Of a DNA stretch of 64,000 nucleotides, positions 10,482 to 22,737 are shown in pieces. Within the stretch, counting starts at the first letter, position 1. Every line of letters starts with the position of its first letter. The stretch lies in NCBI RefSeq assembly GCF_000003815.2, contig NC_049981.1, positions 3,712,699 through 3,776,698 on the forward strand. The letters run 5' to 3'. The translations under genes were made by a program, and so were the position numbers. The notes under the pieces are model-generated. The model made no database searches, was not told the origin of the DNA, and saw nothing but the letters and a program-made list of their open reading frames with translations. Origin of the DNA: Branchiostoma floridae. Its lineage: Eukaryota; Chordata; Leptocardii; Amphioxiformes; Branchiostomatidae.

Positions 10482-13400
10482 TTATATTTCAGCCATACAT
10501 AGTATGGTGAAATATATTGTATTCGTAATGTTTCTTCTTTCTTCTTCTTCTTCTTCTCCTGTCAAATCTTCAAAGTGATCATCTCCGCCGTTCCTGGACC
10601 GAATGACCTGAAATTTGGCACAGGGGTAGAATGGGCCAATACCTTGATGATTTTTTCTCAGTTTTTTCATACCTGCCTCTAAAATGATTTTATTGAGATT
10701 TTTTGGTCAATTTTAGACCAAAACTGTATATTTTGGCCCCTGTACCCTGGTATTACAACCAAATGAGCTGAAATTTGACAGAGATGTGCCTTGATAATGC
10801 CCCCATATAAATTTGATAACACTTTTGGTGTACAGTACAACAAAATGCTTATTTTTGCGATTTTTTGACCAATTTTTGACCAAAAAAGGACACTTTGGGC
10901 CCCTGTACCCTGGTATTACAACCAAATGAGCTGAAATTTGACAGAGATGTGCCCTGATAATGCCCCCATATAAATTCAATAACACTTTTGGTGTACAGTA
11001 CAACAAAATGCTTATTTTTGCGATTTTTTGACAAATTTTTGACCAAAAAAGGACACTTTTGGCTCCTGTACCTTGGTATTGCAACCGAATGAGCTGAAAT
11101 TTGACACAGATGTGCCTTGATAATCCCTTCATATAAATTCAATAACACTTTTGGTGTACAGTGCAATAAAATGCTTATTTTTGCGATTTTTGGCCAATTT
11201 TTTGGCTAATTAATATTCATAAGCGGGGCCTCATATAGCAGTGTTCCCGCCAGGGGGAGCGAAGCCCGCCTAAGGCTCTCGTATTTTAGACTATTCAGAA
11301 GGCTTTATATTGAATCAGTTCTTAGGGGCATATCTATGATAATCGCAGCAGTCACTTAACTTCTCTTCAGGAGTTTAGCGTAACACTATTTCAGGTCAAA
11401 CCGTCAAAGGCAACTAAAAGCAAACTTTAACGTTACTGAGTTCAACAGTACTTATAACTTGTTATCCGAAGTTGAAACGCTAGCGATGGTATTTTCGCTG
11501 CGCTGTTAGCTCCGTGCGACTGTTGTTGACGGTCTTATAACGGTATATTTTGCACCCCTGTACCCTGGTATGAGTAACATTTGGTATAGATAGGCATAAG
11601 ATAGTTGGTAAAATGATCCAAGTGAAATTTTTGGCATAAAGTACTGTAAAAGGCTTAATTACAGCACTTTTTTGGGGGAAATTGGTTTTCTTTCGTTCTC
11701 CATGCCATGACCTTTCGGACGTTCAGCCCACAGAGCCGACATCTGCACCTGCGTCTAGCCGGCAGGAAGAGTTAATTCAATTAATGGTTCAGCCAATCAG
11801 CGAAGAGGAAAGCGAAGGCTAATTAATATTCATAAGCGGGACCACACAATACGTTAACTTGAAGACTCAGGCCGTACAGACTTCTCGCCAGGATTTTTTC
11901 AAAGCGACGGACAGGGGTCCGGGGGCCGCCGAATGTCCCTGGCGGGGTCCAGGGGCAGGGCCACTGTGGGGGGGGGGGGGGGACCCAGGTGGGCGAAGCC
12001 CCCCCGGAAGCTCTTGCATTTTAGACTATTGAGAAGGCTTCTTTTATCAGTTTTTTTAGGGCCATATATACGATAATCGTAGCAGTCACTTACTTCTCTT
12101 CAGCAGTTTGACTTTAAAATATTTCGGGTCAAAGCTTCAAAGACAACTAAAACCTCATAAACAACAAACTTTACTTAGCTCAACAGTATACAAAAATATT
12201 GTACGGGTTGCCATCCTTAGTTGAAGCGCTTATTTATAGCGCTAGTATCTTCGCTGCGCCGTTAGCCGCCGTGCGACTTTTGTTGACGGTCTGATATCCC
12301 TACGTCGCTGCCTCGCTGATATTCCCACGGACATGTTTCAAGAAAAATACCCAGCAAAAAATGCTGTTCTGCGTCAAATTCTATTCTATAAAACATGTGG
12401 GACTCAGTGTTACAGTCTAAATATTTTGTAAAAGCACCGCTGTAGGAAAGAAGGTCCAAGCAATGTAAAGCATCACGTAGCATGAAGTTCGCTGTCAACT
12501 GGCACACAGCACATGACTGTTTGAAACTCTAAGTCTAATCAACAGCCGTGTTTGATTGATAGCCGGCGGTCCTTTGATGAAGTCGGCGAAAGGTGCGTTA
12601 GTTAGAAAATCTGCGTTTAGTTTTGATACGTAATTATAAGTTAGACAGTGGCGAGAATGATTATTTTCTCATCAATATTTCTCTTCAGAATTATTTGAAC
12701 TTAATTGTACATCTAAACAATTGGCTTACCTGTGCAATGTTTATATGATTAATGATCAGTGTACTGAAATCATGTGTAACGTATGGCTCCTAGTCAATAG
12801 ATCAGCATTTTCTCTATAGTGACCACCTGTCTATAGTGGCCACATTTCCTAGTGCTGTTGTTGTTTGACATAAACTTTGAACATTTAAATTGTAAGTAAC
12901 TTTAAACTGCCAGAGTTTCAGCCCAATAAAACACTCTCAGCGCCAGGGTATGAACAGACTGACCAGACAGACGAAAATAAATCCTCGAACAAGGTTCAAT
13001 CGTATCTTCCGGGTCTGGCAGGAAGTTGTTAAACTAACATAAGAATAGGCTCGATTGCTGATTGCATACAAAGTAAAACAGTTTAACAGTTTTACAGCTT
13101 GAAGAAAACAAACGCTCCTACAGTACCTGCACCTGCTTGATAATTATTAAATCGTATGCCCTACTTGAATAAAAAAAGTTCACTGCAATAATAAATGTAC
13201 CCACATCACAAGGAGCTTATACTTTTTTAAACTTACACCTAGTTATCGTACTGAAAATTGTTAATGACATTACATGAAGTCATTCAACAATTTTCAGTCA
13301 TGATGAAAATTTTCTGAATGGAAGGTGTGATTATTGTCATTTTCTGAAAAATAGAAGCAAGCTCTGTTTTTACCTGGAATCAATTCACAATGCCAGTCCA

Positions 13401-13536
13401 CTTTGGGGGATAATGTACTGTTAAGAGGATGTTCCATTTTTGCGCAGGGGTGATTTGGAGCAGTCCAATGTTGCGTGGAAAGGGGTATGGCTGAAATATG
13501 CTGTATTTGCTCTTAAGCAAATGTCGGCCTTTCTAG
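10482..13536 (+). mobile_element. Helentron/Helitron-like element (copy R2), 3.06 kb
   Basis: It begins ttatatttcagccatac and ends with the hairpin tttgctcttaagcaaa, a short spacer, then CTAG followed by T. Removing exactly this interval rebuilds the empty site seen at 37221-37235 (ggtctatttttccag), so it inserted between two T bases without a target duplication. Four units of a 160-bp minisatellite occupy about 10600-11190 (landmark gctgaaatttgacagagatg). A block at about 11205-11560 is repeated at about 11818-12290 (landmark ggctaattaatattcataag). A run of 14 or so G lies near 11970. No Rep/helicase coding region is recognisable, so it is non-autonomous. Confidence 0.75.
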
Positions 13537-13764
13537 TTTTCCAGTAAATTTCAATTACAGAACAGGTTTGGTTTAGAAGTTACTATTGTTCAAAGATGGT
13601 ATATAATAATGACATATCATCAAAATCATGAAAATTGATGATTGCGTAGCACCAAAACAAAACCCAAACTTTGCAAGCATTCACTTAATAGCTCTTACAT
13701 TCCAGTGAGGTACAATCACAAGGAAATGCCAAATGGCCAAAGTATACTATAAACGGCCGCGGTG

Positions 13765-13955
13765 TTATTTGTTCCTTATTGTGTCCATGTTTGCCGAGCT
13801 TTCTTGTCCTGCCGACATTGATGCATTTCCTGGCCAGTCCAGTGAGGTACTACTACCTCCTTTACTGGTGCTGATTTCCTTGGATTCTCCGTCCGAATTC
13901 GTTAAAACATAATCAAAATCCTCCGTAAAGAGCACGTCCTGAACCTCCGATAACG
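13765..13955 (-). CDS. Terminal acidic/serine-rich tail exon, unit 1/2 gene
   Basis: The acceptor is ttgcaattag. The exon starts in phase 1 and runs 63 codons to TAA at 13767-13765. The sequence is hydrophilic: LSEVQDVLFTEDFDYVLTNS followed by a Gly/Ser/Thr-rich stretch and DTIRNK at the end. It has no domain I recognise and contains one tyrosine in an acidic setting (DFDYVL), which could suit a cytoplasmic tail. A 191-bp copy lies at 43302-43492 with very few changes. It is the next plausible exon after FN3 16588-16866, whose donor is also phase 1. No transmembrane exon was found between them, so secreted versus membrane-bound remains open. No poly-A signal was identified. Confidence 0.6.
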
Positions 13956-14089
13956 CTAATTGCAAAATTTTAGGTTAGATATTGTAATTTGCCGGCGAAA
14001 GCAGCCGAACAAACAAGAAATATACCATCCTATTTGCACACGCCGTGCGTTTATGAATACTAATTAGCCTTAGGGACCTGACGTTATTT

Positions 14090-14245
14090 ACTGGGGGAGG
14101 GGGGGTGGGAGGACTGGTGCAAAGTGGGTCTGGTAAAAAAATTCAATGGCCCTCCCCCGCCCAAAAAAAATTTTCAATGGCCCTTCCCCTGCCCCCCCCC
14201 CCAAAAAAAACAATTTCAATGGCCCTCCCCCCAATTTTCCCTTAC
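14090..14245. repeat. C/A-rich minisatellite
   Basis: The unit ttcaatggccctccccc, followed by a run of A, occurs three times, mixed with G and C runs. The homologous block at 43628-43772 differs in homopolymer lengths. Short frames here are low-complexity and not coding. Confidence 0.7.
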
Positions 14246-14514
14246 CTTTTCCATTACACTCACACTCTCTCTCATTAAATCATATAGCAGGGTCTAGGGG
14301 GTCCGGGGGCATGCTGGAAAAATTTTGATTCTGTGAGGCAAATAATTGAGTAAAGGTGAGTTATATACGTCCACATCAACGCCGAGAAAAGCCTGGCGGG
14401 GAGGGGCGGTTCCACGGTGATCTTTTCGGCTACGCATTTGTACGATATTTACACACAAAATGAATTTTAATGTTGTAGTTGGAAGAGACTTGGGTACATT
14501 TTAGCGATGTCGTT

Positions 14515-14847
14515 ATGAAAACTGCTTTGCCCAAAATCACAAAATTAAGCATTTTTTTTGCACCGTATGCCAAAACTGTTATTGAATCTATGTGGGCATA
14601 TGATCAAGGCACCTCTGTACCAAATTTCAGGTCATTCGGCTGTAATACCAGGGTATAGTTAGCCAAAATATACATAAAATTGTCAAAAACCTCAATAAAA
14701 TCATTTTAGGGGCAGATATGTCAAAAATGGAAAAACGCCTAAGGGTATTGGTCCACTCTACCCTTGTGCCAAATTTCAGATCATTCAGTCCAGGAACGAC
14801 GGAGATAGCGTGTTTTGAAGATTTGACAGGAGAAGAAAGAAGAAACA
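14515..14847. mobile_element. Truncated Helentron-like fragment
   Basis: The sequence matches the 5' half of R1, including the 160-bp repeat landmark ttcaggtcattcgg and gaagatttgacaggagaa. It stops abruptly at gaagaaaca, where element R3 begins with CTAG. R3 apparently inserted into an older copy. The same structure is present at 44050-44381. Confidence 0.65.
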
Positions 14848-16171
14848 CTAGACAGGCCGACATTTGCTTGACAGCAAATACAGCATATTTCAGCCATCTC
14901 CCTCCCCATGCTAAATAGGCTGTTCTAAAATCACCCATTTGAAAAATCACTTTTACTAATGAGAGTTTAACCCAAAAATGTATCTTACAAAATTCCCCCG
15001 TGTAATAATGGACTCCAGTGCACTCCATGTGAATTTGCACAATAGACCAGTCCAGAAATACTCCCACTGAAACCTTGGCCTTTTAAATAAGAAACGGAAT
15101 CCAAAATTGAATTTAGCAAAAAAAGGTCCCAGTGCATGAAAAGGTATAATAGACCAGTCTAAAAACACTTCCACTAAAAATTGAATTTTGAATAATCACC
15201 CGTCCAAAGCTGAAATTTGAAAGAAATCCCCCTTCCGTGTTCAAAAAGGGACTCTTCCATGTAAAATAGAGCAGTCCAAAAATACATCCGCTAGAATAGG
15301 ACTTTGACATAATCACTACAGTCCAACAAATGGATTTTTAAAGAAGCCCCCCTCCATGCAAGAATGGACTCTTCAAGCACACCCATGTAAAATTGCAACT
15401 TAGACCAGTCCAAAAATAACGCTACTGAAAGACTTTGACAACCTAGTAGTCCAACAATGAATTTTTAAAAAATCCCCCCTCCGTGCGAGAATGGACTCTT
15501 ACGGCACACCTTCTATAAGTTGCAAAATAGACCTGTTCAAAATACACCCACTGAAAGACTTCACCAGTCCAATGATGAATTTTAAAAAAAAATGAACCCC
15601 TCCGTGTAAGAATGGACTCTTCCAGATAACCCCGGGCTCGCTGATTGGCTGCCCCCCCCCCCCCCCAGGATATAGATTCAGGCTTGATTTGGTTACCTTT
15701 TTAATTATATTAAAAAGACATACATGCCAGTAGGTGCAAGCTGCAGGTGGGGGTCAACGATCTTAAGGTCATTGACCCCTCTAGCTATTGGAAAATGACC
15801 AAAAAATCCCCCAAAATATCATTTTGAAGTGGTTTATGTCAAAAATTATACATGTGTCATTTGAATAAATATCTAGTGCACCCTTTTGCCAAAATTTAGG
15901 TCATTTGGTTTTAAAATCAGATTACATGAGCCAAAAGTGTAGGTTTTTGGTCATAAAATGGCCAAAAAAAGTACTGTATGCCTCAAGTGTTAATGAACCC
16001 ATGTTCGCATATGTCTAGAGCACTCCTATGCTAAATTTCAGGTCACCCGGTGCTAAAACCAGGGTACAGGAGCCAAAAGTGTCCTTTTTTAGTCAAAAAA
16101 TGACCAAAAAACCGCAAAAATAAGCATTTCGTTATACTGTACACCAAAAGTGATATTGAATTTATATGGGG
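14848..16171 (-). mobile_element. Helentron-like element (copy R3), truncated
   Basis: It starts with the CTAG terminus (14848-14851) and the hairpin atttgct/agcaaat (14862-14879). About six degenerate 120-bp repeats follow (to about 15630), then a C run, then 160-bp repeats. It ends at tttatatgggg without the distal terminus. The insertion lies in the intron between FN3 16588 and tail exon 13955. The copy at 44382-45704 is nearly identical, so it predates the unit duplication. Confidence 0.7.
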
Positions 16172-16587
16172 AAATTTTTGCATTAATCTTCTCAAAAATA
16201 AAAAATAAACATTGCAAAAAGAACATTCGAAAACCTATAGTCAAGTTCCAGCCATGGATTCCATATTGTTTTTCACTCAGAGATTTAGCTGCCAGGGTTC
16301 TAGATTGTTTTCTGCAATACTCGAGCTCAGAACTGATGTGTGGTAGGCATAAATAATAGCATAGTTTTGAAAACTTTCGGCAACGTCATCAAAGCAGATT
16401 ATGAGCCTGGGCAGAAAATAGACAATAGGGGGAATTTTGATTTATTAGCACTGGACTTGAAATTGAAACAACTACACTTGTGTTCAAAGATTACGATTGC
16501 TTACCGCTTTAGCTCAAAATCATATTAATGAAGTATTGTAGGCAAAGCCCAAACCAGGTGGTATAGGTCAATCCTAAATCCACCCAC

Positions 16588-16866
16588 CTGTGGCGTATGT
16601 TCCGTTGATACCTCCATTTGGCTGGTCGTCCTCGCCAAAAGAAGTGAGCGTGATGGTGTAATTCCTGTCGGGCAGCAGTCCCGATACGGTAGCCGAGGTG
16701 ACCCCTGCTCCCGGTGCGGGGGAGAGGTCCCGGTAGGAGCCCGACCCGTCTGCCGGCTGGTAGCGGAGCCTGTAGCGCGAGATAGGAAGACTCCCCACGA
16801 CTGTCCAGGACACGGAAAGATGACCTATCCCGCCATCATCAAGAGTCAGCCCTGCGAGACCTGGAA
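16588..16866 (-). CDS. Fibronectin type III domain exon (after F5/8C), unit 1/2
   Basis: This 279-bp exon has an acceptor actatacag and a donor acag/gtgggt, and is phase 1 at both ends. It encodes one FN3 domain with SWTVVGSLPISRYRLRYQP, GLLPDRNYTITLTSF and NGTYATG. The Asn-Tyr-Thr in the E-F turn creates a possible N-glycosylation site (NYT) absent from the 3986 and 31763 copies. F5/8C exon 17623-17764 ends in phase 1 and joins this exon in frame, giving F5/8C then FN3. The next exon on the strand is probably tail 13955-13765. Confidence 0.85.
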
Positions 16867-17622
16867 CTGTATAGTTTTAACAATTAAACAAGTGACCGTA
16901 GGTAACATAATCTGTAACGTAATTCTGGTATATGTTGAGTGTTTTGCTGTCTGTGTTGTGTGACGTTGTGTTTAGATCGCATAATGATTATATTACATGG
17001 CATTAAACCTAATATATAGTATGAAGTTAGTTAAAGATGTCTTACATATGTCTTCCACATGTTAATCACATTACTGTAGACGTAAAAAGCAATAGCAGTG
17101 TCATATGTGAGCGACACCAAAAGGGAACAGACAAAAGTTTCTGTGTGTGGTAAAAACATAATCCCCCTTCATGAAAATTCTCCTTGAACCATACTCCTTC
17201 TGTCCTGCTAATTCCCTGAAGCGGGCACAAACAAACCCGGGTACGAGATAGCACAGCTGAGTGCGTACAACATCTGATTGACGGGATCCAATTACCACAA
17301 GGCTTAAGGCGCCATCAAAACGAGGACCTGAACCACTATACCGGAAGGCGTAGGGGTGAATTCTGAATATATTACATCCATAATAAAATTATGAAAACAG
17401 CTACCGCGAAAAAACAACAACGTGCATCATCGCACAGGTCCGTACAGAGTACATGCCAAACTACATACTCATGCGACAAAGGGAACATACAGATGCGAAC
17501 GCGCTTGACATCGTCAAAAATAATACCTCGTCGCCGGAGGTTACCATCTGATCACAGATTACTTTAAAATAACTGAAGTGCAAGTGAACTAAACTCTACC
17601 CAATATAACAGCAAACCCTTAC
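16867..17622. other. Intron between FN3 and F5/8C modules
   Basis: Collinear with 46394-47149. No repeat family or coding exon is recognised. Confidence 0.55.
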
Positions 17623-19102
17623 CAGGGTTGCAGCCAAGAACTTCAACCCTCATGCTGATGTGAGTATGCCAAGACTGAACCACGAATAGCACATAGCGGG
17701 CATTGATTGGGTTGTCTAGAAGGTTCGTCACAGGTGAGAGTGCGTTTGTGTTGCCTGTAAAAACCTGCAAGATAAACGGATGATTCAGATTAAGGCTTCT
17801 TCAAACTGTCAGAAGTTTGCTAGTATTACTAACCAGACAACGTCGATATCTTTCGCATTTCATAAACAACGAACAGCAATAATTGGGCTTAAGCTTAAAG
17901 CGTACCGAGATTATACATAGGTGTGTAATAACCAGACGTCATCTTGAGCAAACAGACTTGATGAATAGAGGAGTGTTGTGAGGCGATATTTGCCTTGAAA
18001 CGAGAGTGATAAGAGCTGGAGCAGTGTGCGCTGCTGGTAAAACAAATAAAGTAGAAGTGTGGCACTTTGAAAGGGACATGACCCACCAACAGATACCCGT
18101 ATAGACGTGGGGCAAAATCAATTATAATTTCCATACTTGTATCTACGTTACCTTGTCTGAGCCATCACTGCTGGTATATGTCGTCCAACTGTTCCACGCT
18201 GCTCTGTACTGGAGTTTGTATGACGTCACAAACTGTTCGCCATGTTCGGTTGTGTGGCGCCCTTGAATAACCGTACCCGTGACGCGCTTTATCTCTCCCA
18301 AATCCACCTAAAAGGCAAATATAATAATCATAGCGTCTGTTTTGTAAAGACGCGAATAGTAGCAGCTTTGCAGAACACAGCGTTTCTGAATTATACTGGT
18401 ATAACAACTAATTCTAGTTACACGTACAGCGAGAACTTAAATTGATCATAAAACAACGATAATATTCATGGGGTTTTGCAATGTATCGACATGCATAAAA
18501 TTAATCAAGTTGCAGCCACGTCGCCTTTAAAGTCATAGTCTTCAAAAATCATCTATTTTGTTAAAATGTAAAAAAAGTTTGCTCGAGAAGATAAAGCTGA
18601 AAACAGTTGACAGTGACTGCAAGCTGTTAGTCAACATTGCACAAAGCGAACTTATCATTTCACGCCAAATTAAAGTCGAGTACTGTTGAACTAAAAGATT
18701 TTGCCTATTCTTTTTTTTAATCGGCAAACAAATTTCAATGAATACAAGTTTAACTACTGCTGATGCTGTATTTCCAAACTTGCCCCGCTACATGTCATAA
18801 CACATCATGTAAGATTTTGTTTTCGATTATAACAGAGTTGCCAACATGAGCGTTGTGGTGGATAAAAAGTTAACAGGAAATACTTCTTTTTCAAATATGC
18901 GTAAAGGAATTTTTTAATGTGTCAAAAGATATACCTACCTGCAACCATTGTCCGATTTCGTTCGCCCTGGCGGCCCACGCACCATAGCCAGCAACTCCGT
19001 TTAGGCGTCCCTGATATGGCGCAAAATAAGGATGGGACGAGGATGCAGTGATGTCACTGTCGGGTATGGCGCCGGATTCCATTCCAAGTGGAACCTGACA
19101 TA
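17623..19102 (-). CDS. Complete F5/8 type C domain (three exons), unit 1/2 boundary
   Basis: The exons are 19102-18939 (164 bp), 18307-18152 (156 bp) and 17764-17623 (142 bp), all with GT-AG borders. Exon 1 has LGMESGAIPDSDITASS and GQWLQ. Exon 2 has VDLGEIKRVTGTVIQGR, FVTSYKLQY and WTTYTSSDGS. Exon 3 has VFTGNTNALSPVTNLLDNP, ARYVLFVVQSW, ISMRVEVLGC. The opening and closing Cys of the fold are both present, so the domain looks intact. The module starts and ends in phase 1. It reads into FN3 16866-16588. The preceding exon would be FN3 32038-31763, across a 12.7-kb interval filled with transposons. Confidence 0.9.
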
Positions 19103-19567
19103 CTGAAGAAAAACAAATTATGTTCCAGGTTGTTTGAAATGTCCTTGGGTGATGGGGGTCTGTAGTATCCTGTTTGCGACTGATTGTGATAATTTGCATT
19201 AAGCTTCTCCAAAAAAATAAACATTGAAAAAAGAACATTCGAAAACTTATAATCAAGTTCCTTGACCAGCCATGGATTTCAAATTGGTTTTCACTCAGAG
19301 ATTTAGCTACCAGGGTTCTAGATTGTTTTCTTTAATGCTCAGAACTGATATGTGGTAGCCATAAATAATAGCATAGTTTTGAAGACTTTCGGTAACGTCA
19401 TCAAAGCAGATTATGAGCCTGGGCAGAAAATAGAGAAGAGGGGGAATTTCAATTTATTGCCTTAGTAGCACTGGACTTGAAATTGAAACCCCTACTCTTG
19501 TGTTTAAAGATTACGATTGCTTACCACTTTAGCTCAAAATCATATTAATGAAGAATTGTAGGCAAAG
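19103..19567. other. Intron flank repeat and LINE target duplication
   Basis: This is the same flank as 590-866, slightly longer. It ends in tgtaggcaaag (19557-19567), the left target-site duplication of the LINE. Confidence 0.6.
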
Positions 19568-22466
19568 AAGAGAGTGGATGTGTGTTGTCTGCAAGAGACC
19601 AAGGTTGCAAGGGATGTATCTCTAGTCATGTTGCATGGTCACCTGAAGCTTCTAGGCCAAGATCAAGGCCACCAACGAGGAGTGGAAATATGGGTGAGCC
19701 GCTGGCTGGCTAAGCGAATTCAGGAATACAAACAATTTGGCGATCGCATATTTTGCGTGAAGATCGGTTTCAAGCAGCAAACCTTTCAACCCCTCGTCGT
19801 GGTCTGTGCCTTTAGTCCAACCAGTCAGACATGCCAGAGGTAACCCAAGGAGAGGGAACGGTTCTACTTACAACTGTCCGCAACCTTTAACTTCTATCCT
19901 TTAAGGTCTTTATTGTACTTAGTGGGGGACTTTAACTCCAAACTGGCAGAGTCGGCCAAGAGGTCGAACGATGGGGTAAAAGTCGTCGAAACGAGAATGG
20001 CAACAGTCTGTTACACTTCTGTCAACAACACTCTATTCTGACACCATCCAAAGCATATTACAACATGGGAGTCCAGCTTCCGGACGGAAAACAACAAAAC
20101 TGTGCGAAACCAAATTGATTTTGTCCTCGGACGAATCAGCCTGAAGCGTATGGTCACACAAGCCAGAGCTCACCATGTCCCAGAGATCAGCACTGACCAC
20201 CGCATGGTGGTCACTACCATCTCTTCTCCACGAAAGCTTTGGTTTTCCAAACAAGCATCACGGGCAAAGACCATCCGGTTGGAAGAGCTCCGAGGCAGCA
20301 AAGAAAAGCAGGAGCAGTGGAGATCCGCTGTTTCTGTGGTAGTGATGGAACAGGAACCCCTCACCTGGGACGAAGCGGCGACGTTACTGGTACAGCAGGG
20401 GAAGAAAGTTCTGGGCATAGAACAGCGCAGAAGACGCACACAAACTTATACCGAAGACCCTCTAGTCGCAAAGATGTCGAAAGATCAGAAAGACCTGCGG
20501 CAACGCATACAGCAGCTGAAAAGGGGCACTGTGACCCGCACTATGCACGACAAGGTAAAAGCGCTCACGGCAGAGCGAAGGGGGCTACAAAACAATAAGC
20601 GCAAGCGGGTACGTGAACTGGTCAAAGCTAAGTTACATACCCAAGCATCAGAGGTAGAGGCCATTACGGGCGACAATGCCAGAATGTTTGCAGCCATGAA
20701 GAGCCTCAGGTTCAGTGGTGGAACACTCCTCGCAATACATTCCATCAATGGCGAGATGCTTGTCAAACCCTTAGACCAGGCCAAAGTCATCGCAAAGTAC
20801 TTCAACACTCTTTTCAACATCGATGCGGCCCCACTCCCTCCGTTACAGGCAGCGCCCCTCTGTACCCCAGTATCAGCCATAGAAGTCGCTACGACAGCTT
20901 CACGGCTTAAGAACGGACGCAGCATTTGGGCGGACGGCGTTGCAAATGAACTTTTGAAGCACTGCTCCGCCCAGCCCGACGATCCCATGGCTAACACGAT
21001 AGCAAAGATTATCAACGCTATGTTCAGCAAGGGAGAAGTAATACCAGCTTTAGGACAAGGCATCCTGGTCCCTCTACAGAAACCAGGCAAGCCACGAGGC
21101 CCGTGCAGCAGCCTTCGCCCGATAGTGTTACTAAGCGGCGTAAGAAAGATCTTCTCACGTATTGTGCTCGAGAGATGTAAACCACAAGTGTCCCGCTATC
21201 TGCCGAGGTCACAGTCAGCCTTCCGCCAAGGCCATAGCACCGCCGACATCGTCTTTACCAAGAGAATTCTTGCTGACCTGGTCATGACAAAAATGTGGGA
21301 TGTCCACGTCTTGGGAATCGATCTTTCATCTTAGCCGCGCATTTGATACTGTAGACAGAGCTCAGCTCTTATCGGTATTAACAGATGTGGTAGACGACAA
21401 CGACACAGTGCGTATGGTACAGGCCCTGCTGACCGACACAACTCTCACTGTACCTGTACGTGGTGAAACAGCCCTCCTTTCTATGCAGTTGTAGGCTAAC
21501 CACAGGGTGACAGCCTAAGCCCACAGCTTTTCAACATTTACTGCGAGGCAGTCCCCCGTGACTTGCGAAAGAGCTGCCCGCCCACCCCCGCTGAAGACAA
21601 GAGGCTTCGGCTACACCCTGAGACTCAATATGCAGACGATCTTGATTTCTTCAGCACATCTCACCAACATCTAGAAGAGATACATGAGAGCGTTGTCAAG
21701 ATCCTGCCGGAATGGAAGCTGCAAGCCAACGCCAGCAAAACGGAACGGGTTCACATCTGCTGGAGAACGGATCGTGAAGAGGAAGTATGGAGAAAGGCAA
21801 AGACGGTAGGCTTCCGTCTCGGCATTACAGATGACATCGAGGGCAAAATGCAGCTGGCCAACCTTGCCATGAAGAACATGTTCTACATGTGGGGAGCAAA
21901 AGCTGCCTCTCTGGAACTGAAGCTGAAGCTCTTCCATGTGTATGTTCTACCTGTACTGCTATACAACGCCGGGACATGGGGGCTTACGGAGCAGCTTGCT
22001 AGTAAGATATACAGATGGCACCGAAAGCAGCTGAGGCGTATAGCAGGCTACATCTACCCCAACTACATCAGCAACAAAAACCTCTACAAGCAGTGCAAAA
22101 CGTCTCCACAACACAATGAAGTACACCGGAGCAGATGGCACATTTTGGGACACATCCTACGTATGCTGGACTCATCCCCTGCCCAAAAGGCACTCAACAT
22201 CGCCTTCAGCAAGAAACTGACACCTAGATTAGGTAGGCCCCGCGAAGGCCTTTTAGACTGCCTGATTGACGACGAGAAACTGTACTACAATCAGAATGTC
22301 AAGATGGCACCGCAATGCTGAAATGGCTGCGGGACCAGGCAGCGGACGAGACACAGTGGAGTGGGAAGTACAAAGACATTAATGAGGACACACACTGATT
22401 TGGTGTGCCGATGACAGTTATAATCTAAGAACTGTACATTTGCACCAAAGACCAGTAATTATTTCA
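19568..22466 (+). mobile_element. Degenerate non-LTR retrotransposon (LINE), unit 2 copy
   Basis: The 11-bp target duplication tgtaggcaaag lies at 19557-19567 and 22467-22477. It is the same insertion as 867-3572 but without the N gap and the 26-bp deletion. An uninterrupted frame of 410 codons (20102-21334) covers the endonuclease C-terminus (QIDFVL, TDHRMV), a linker and the first RT blocks (RPIVLL, SAFRQGHSTADIVF). A frameshift at about 21332, shared with the unit 1 copy, separates it from FDTVD. A further frame at 21563-22321 has QYADDLDFF (YADD at 21629-21640) and the C-terminal LLYNAGTWGLT region. The element was therefore dead before the unit duplicated. Confidence 0.9.
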
Positions 22467-22498
22467 TGTAGGCAAAGCCTATCCTAAATCCACCCACC

Positions 22499-22737
22499 AG
22501 CTTTTTGATATTTTCTCTCTTTCTGATGGTGAAATCAAATATTTACTACTTTTTGGTACTTCCCTTTGCAACTATTCCATAAACTGTTTGATTATGTCTT
22601 CAACTCAAAATTTCATTGTGCAAACTGGCCGTTTCTTACCATGTTTTTTTCCATGTCCTATATTTCCGGGGGGGGGGGGGTAGGGGTACCAGGACTTGTG
22701 CTTCTACCAGTTAATCCACTAGTATACTATTTGTACA
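22499..22737 (+). mobile_element. First part of the short retroposon, interrupted
   Basis: This matches 3605-3836 of unit 1 and then breaks off after ttgtaca. The sequence that follows is unrelated. Its A-rich tail and the adjoining FN3 border are not found next to it. Confidence 0.65.

Noticed and set aside
14627-15316. Minus-strand frames of 67-146 codons with repeated FLDWSI-like motifs
   Set aside because: They are translations of Helentron-like tandem repeats and recur wherever those repeats occur (7814-8156, 44161-44946).
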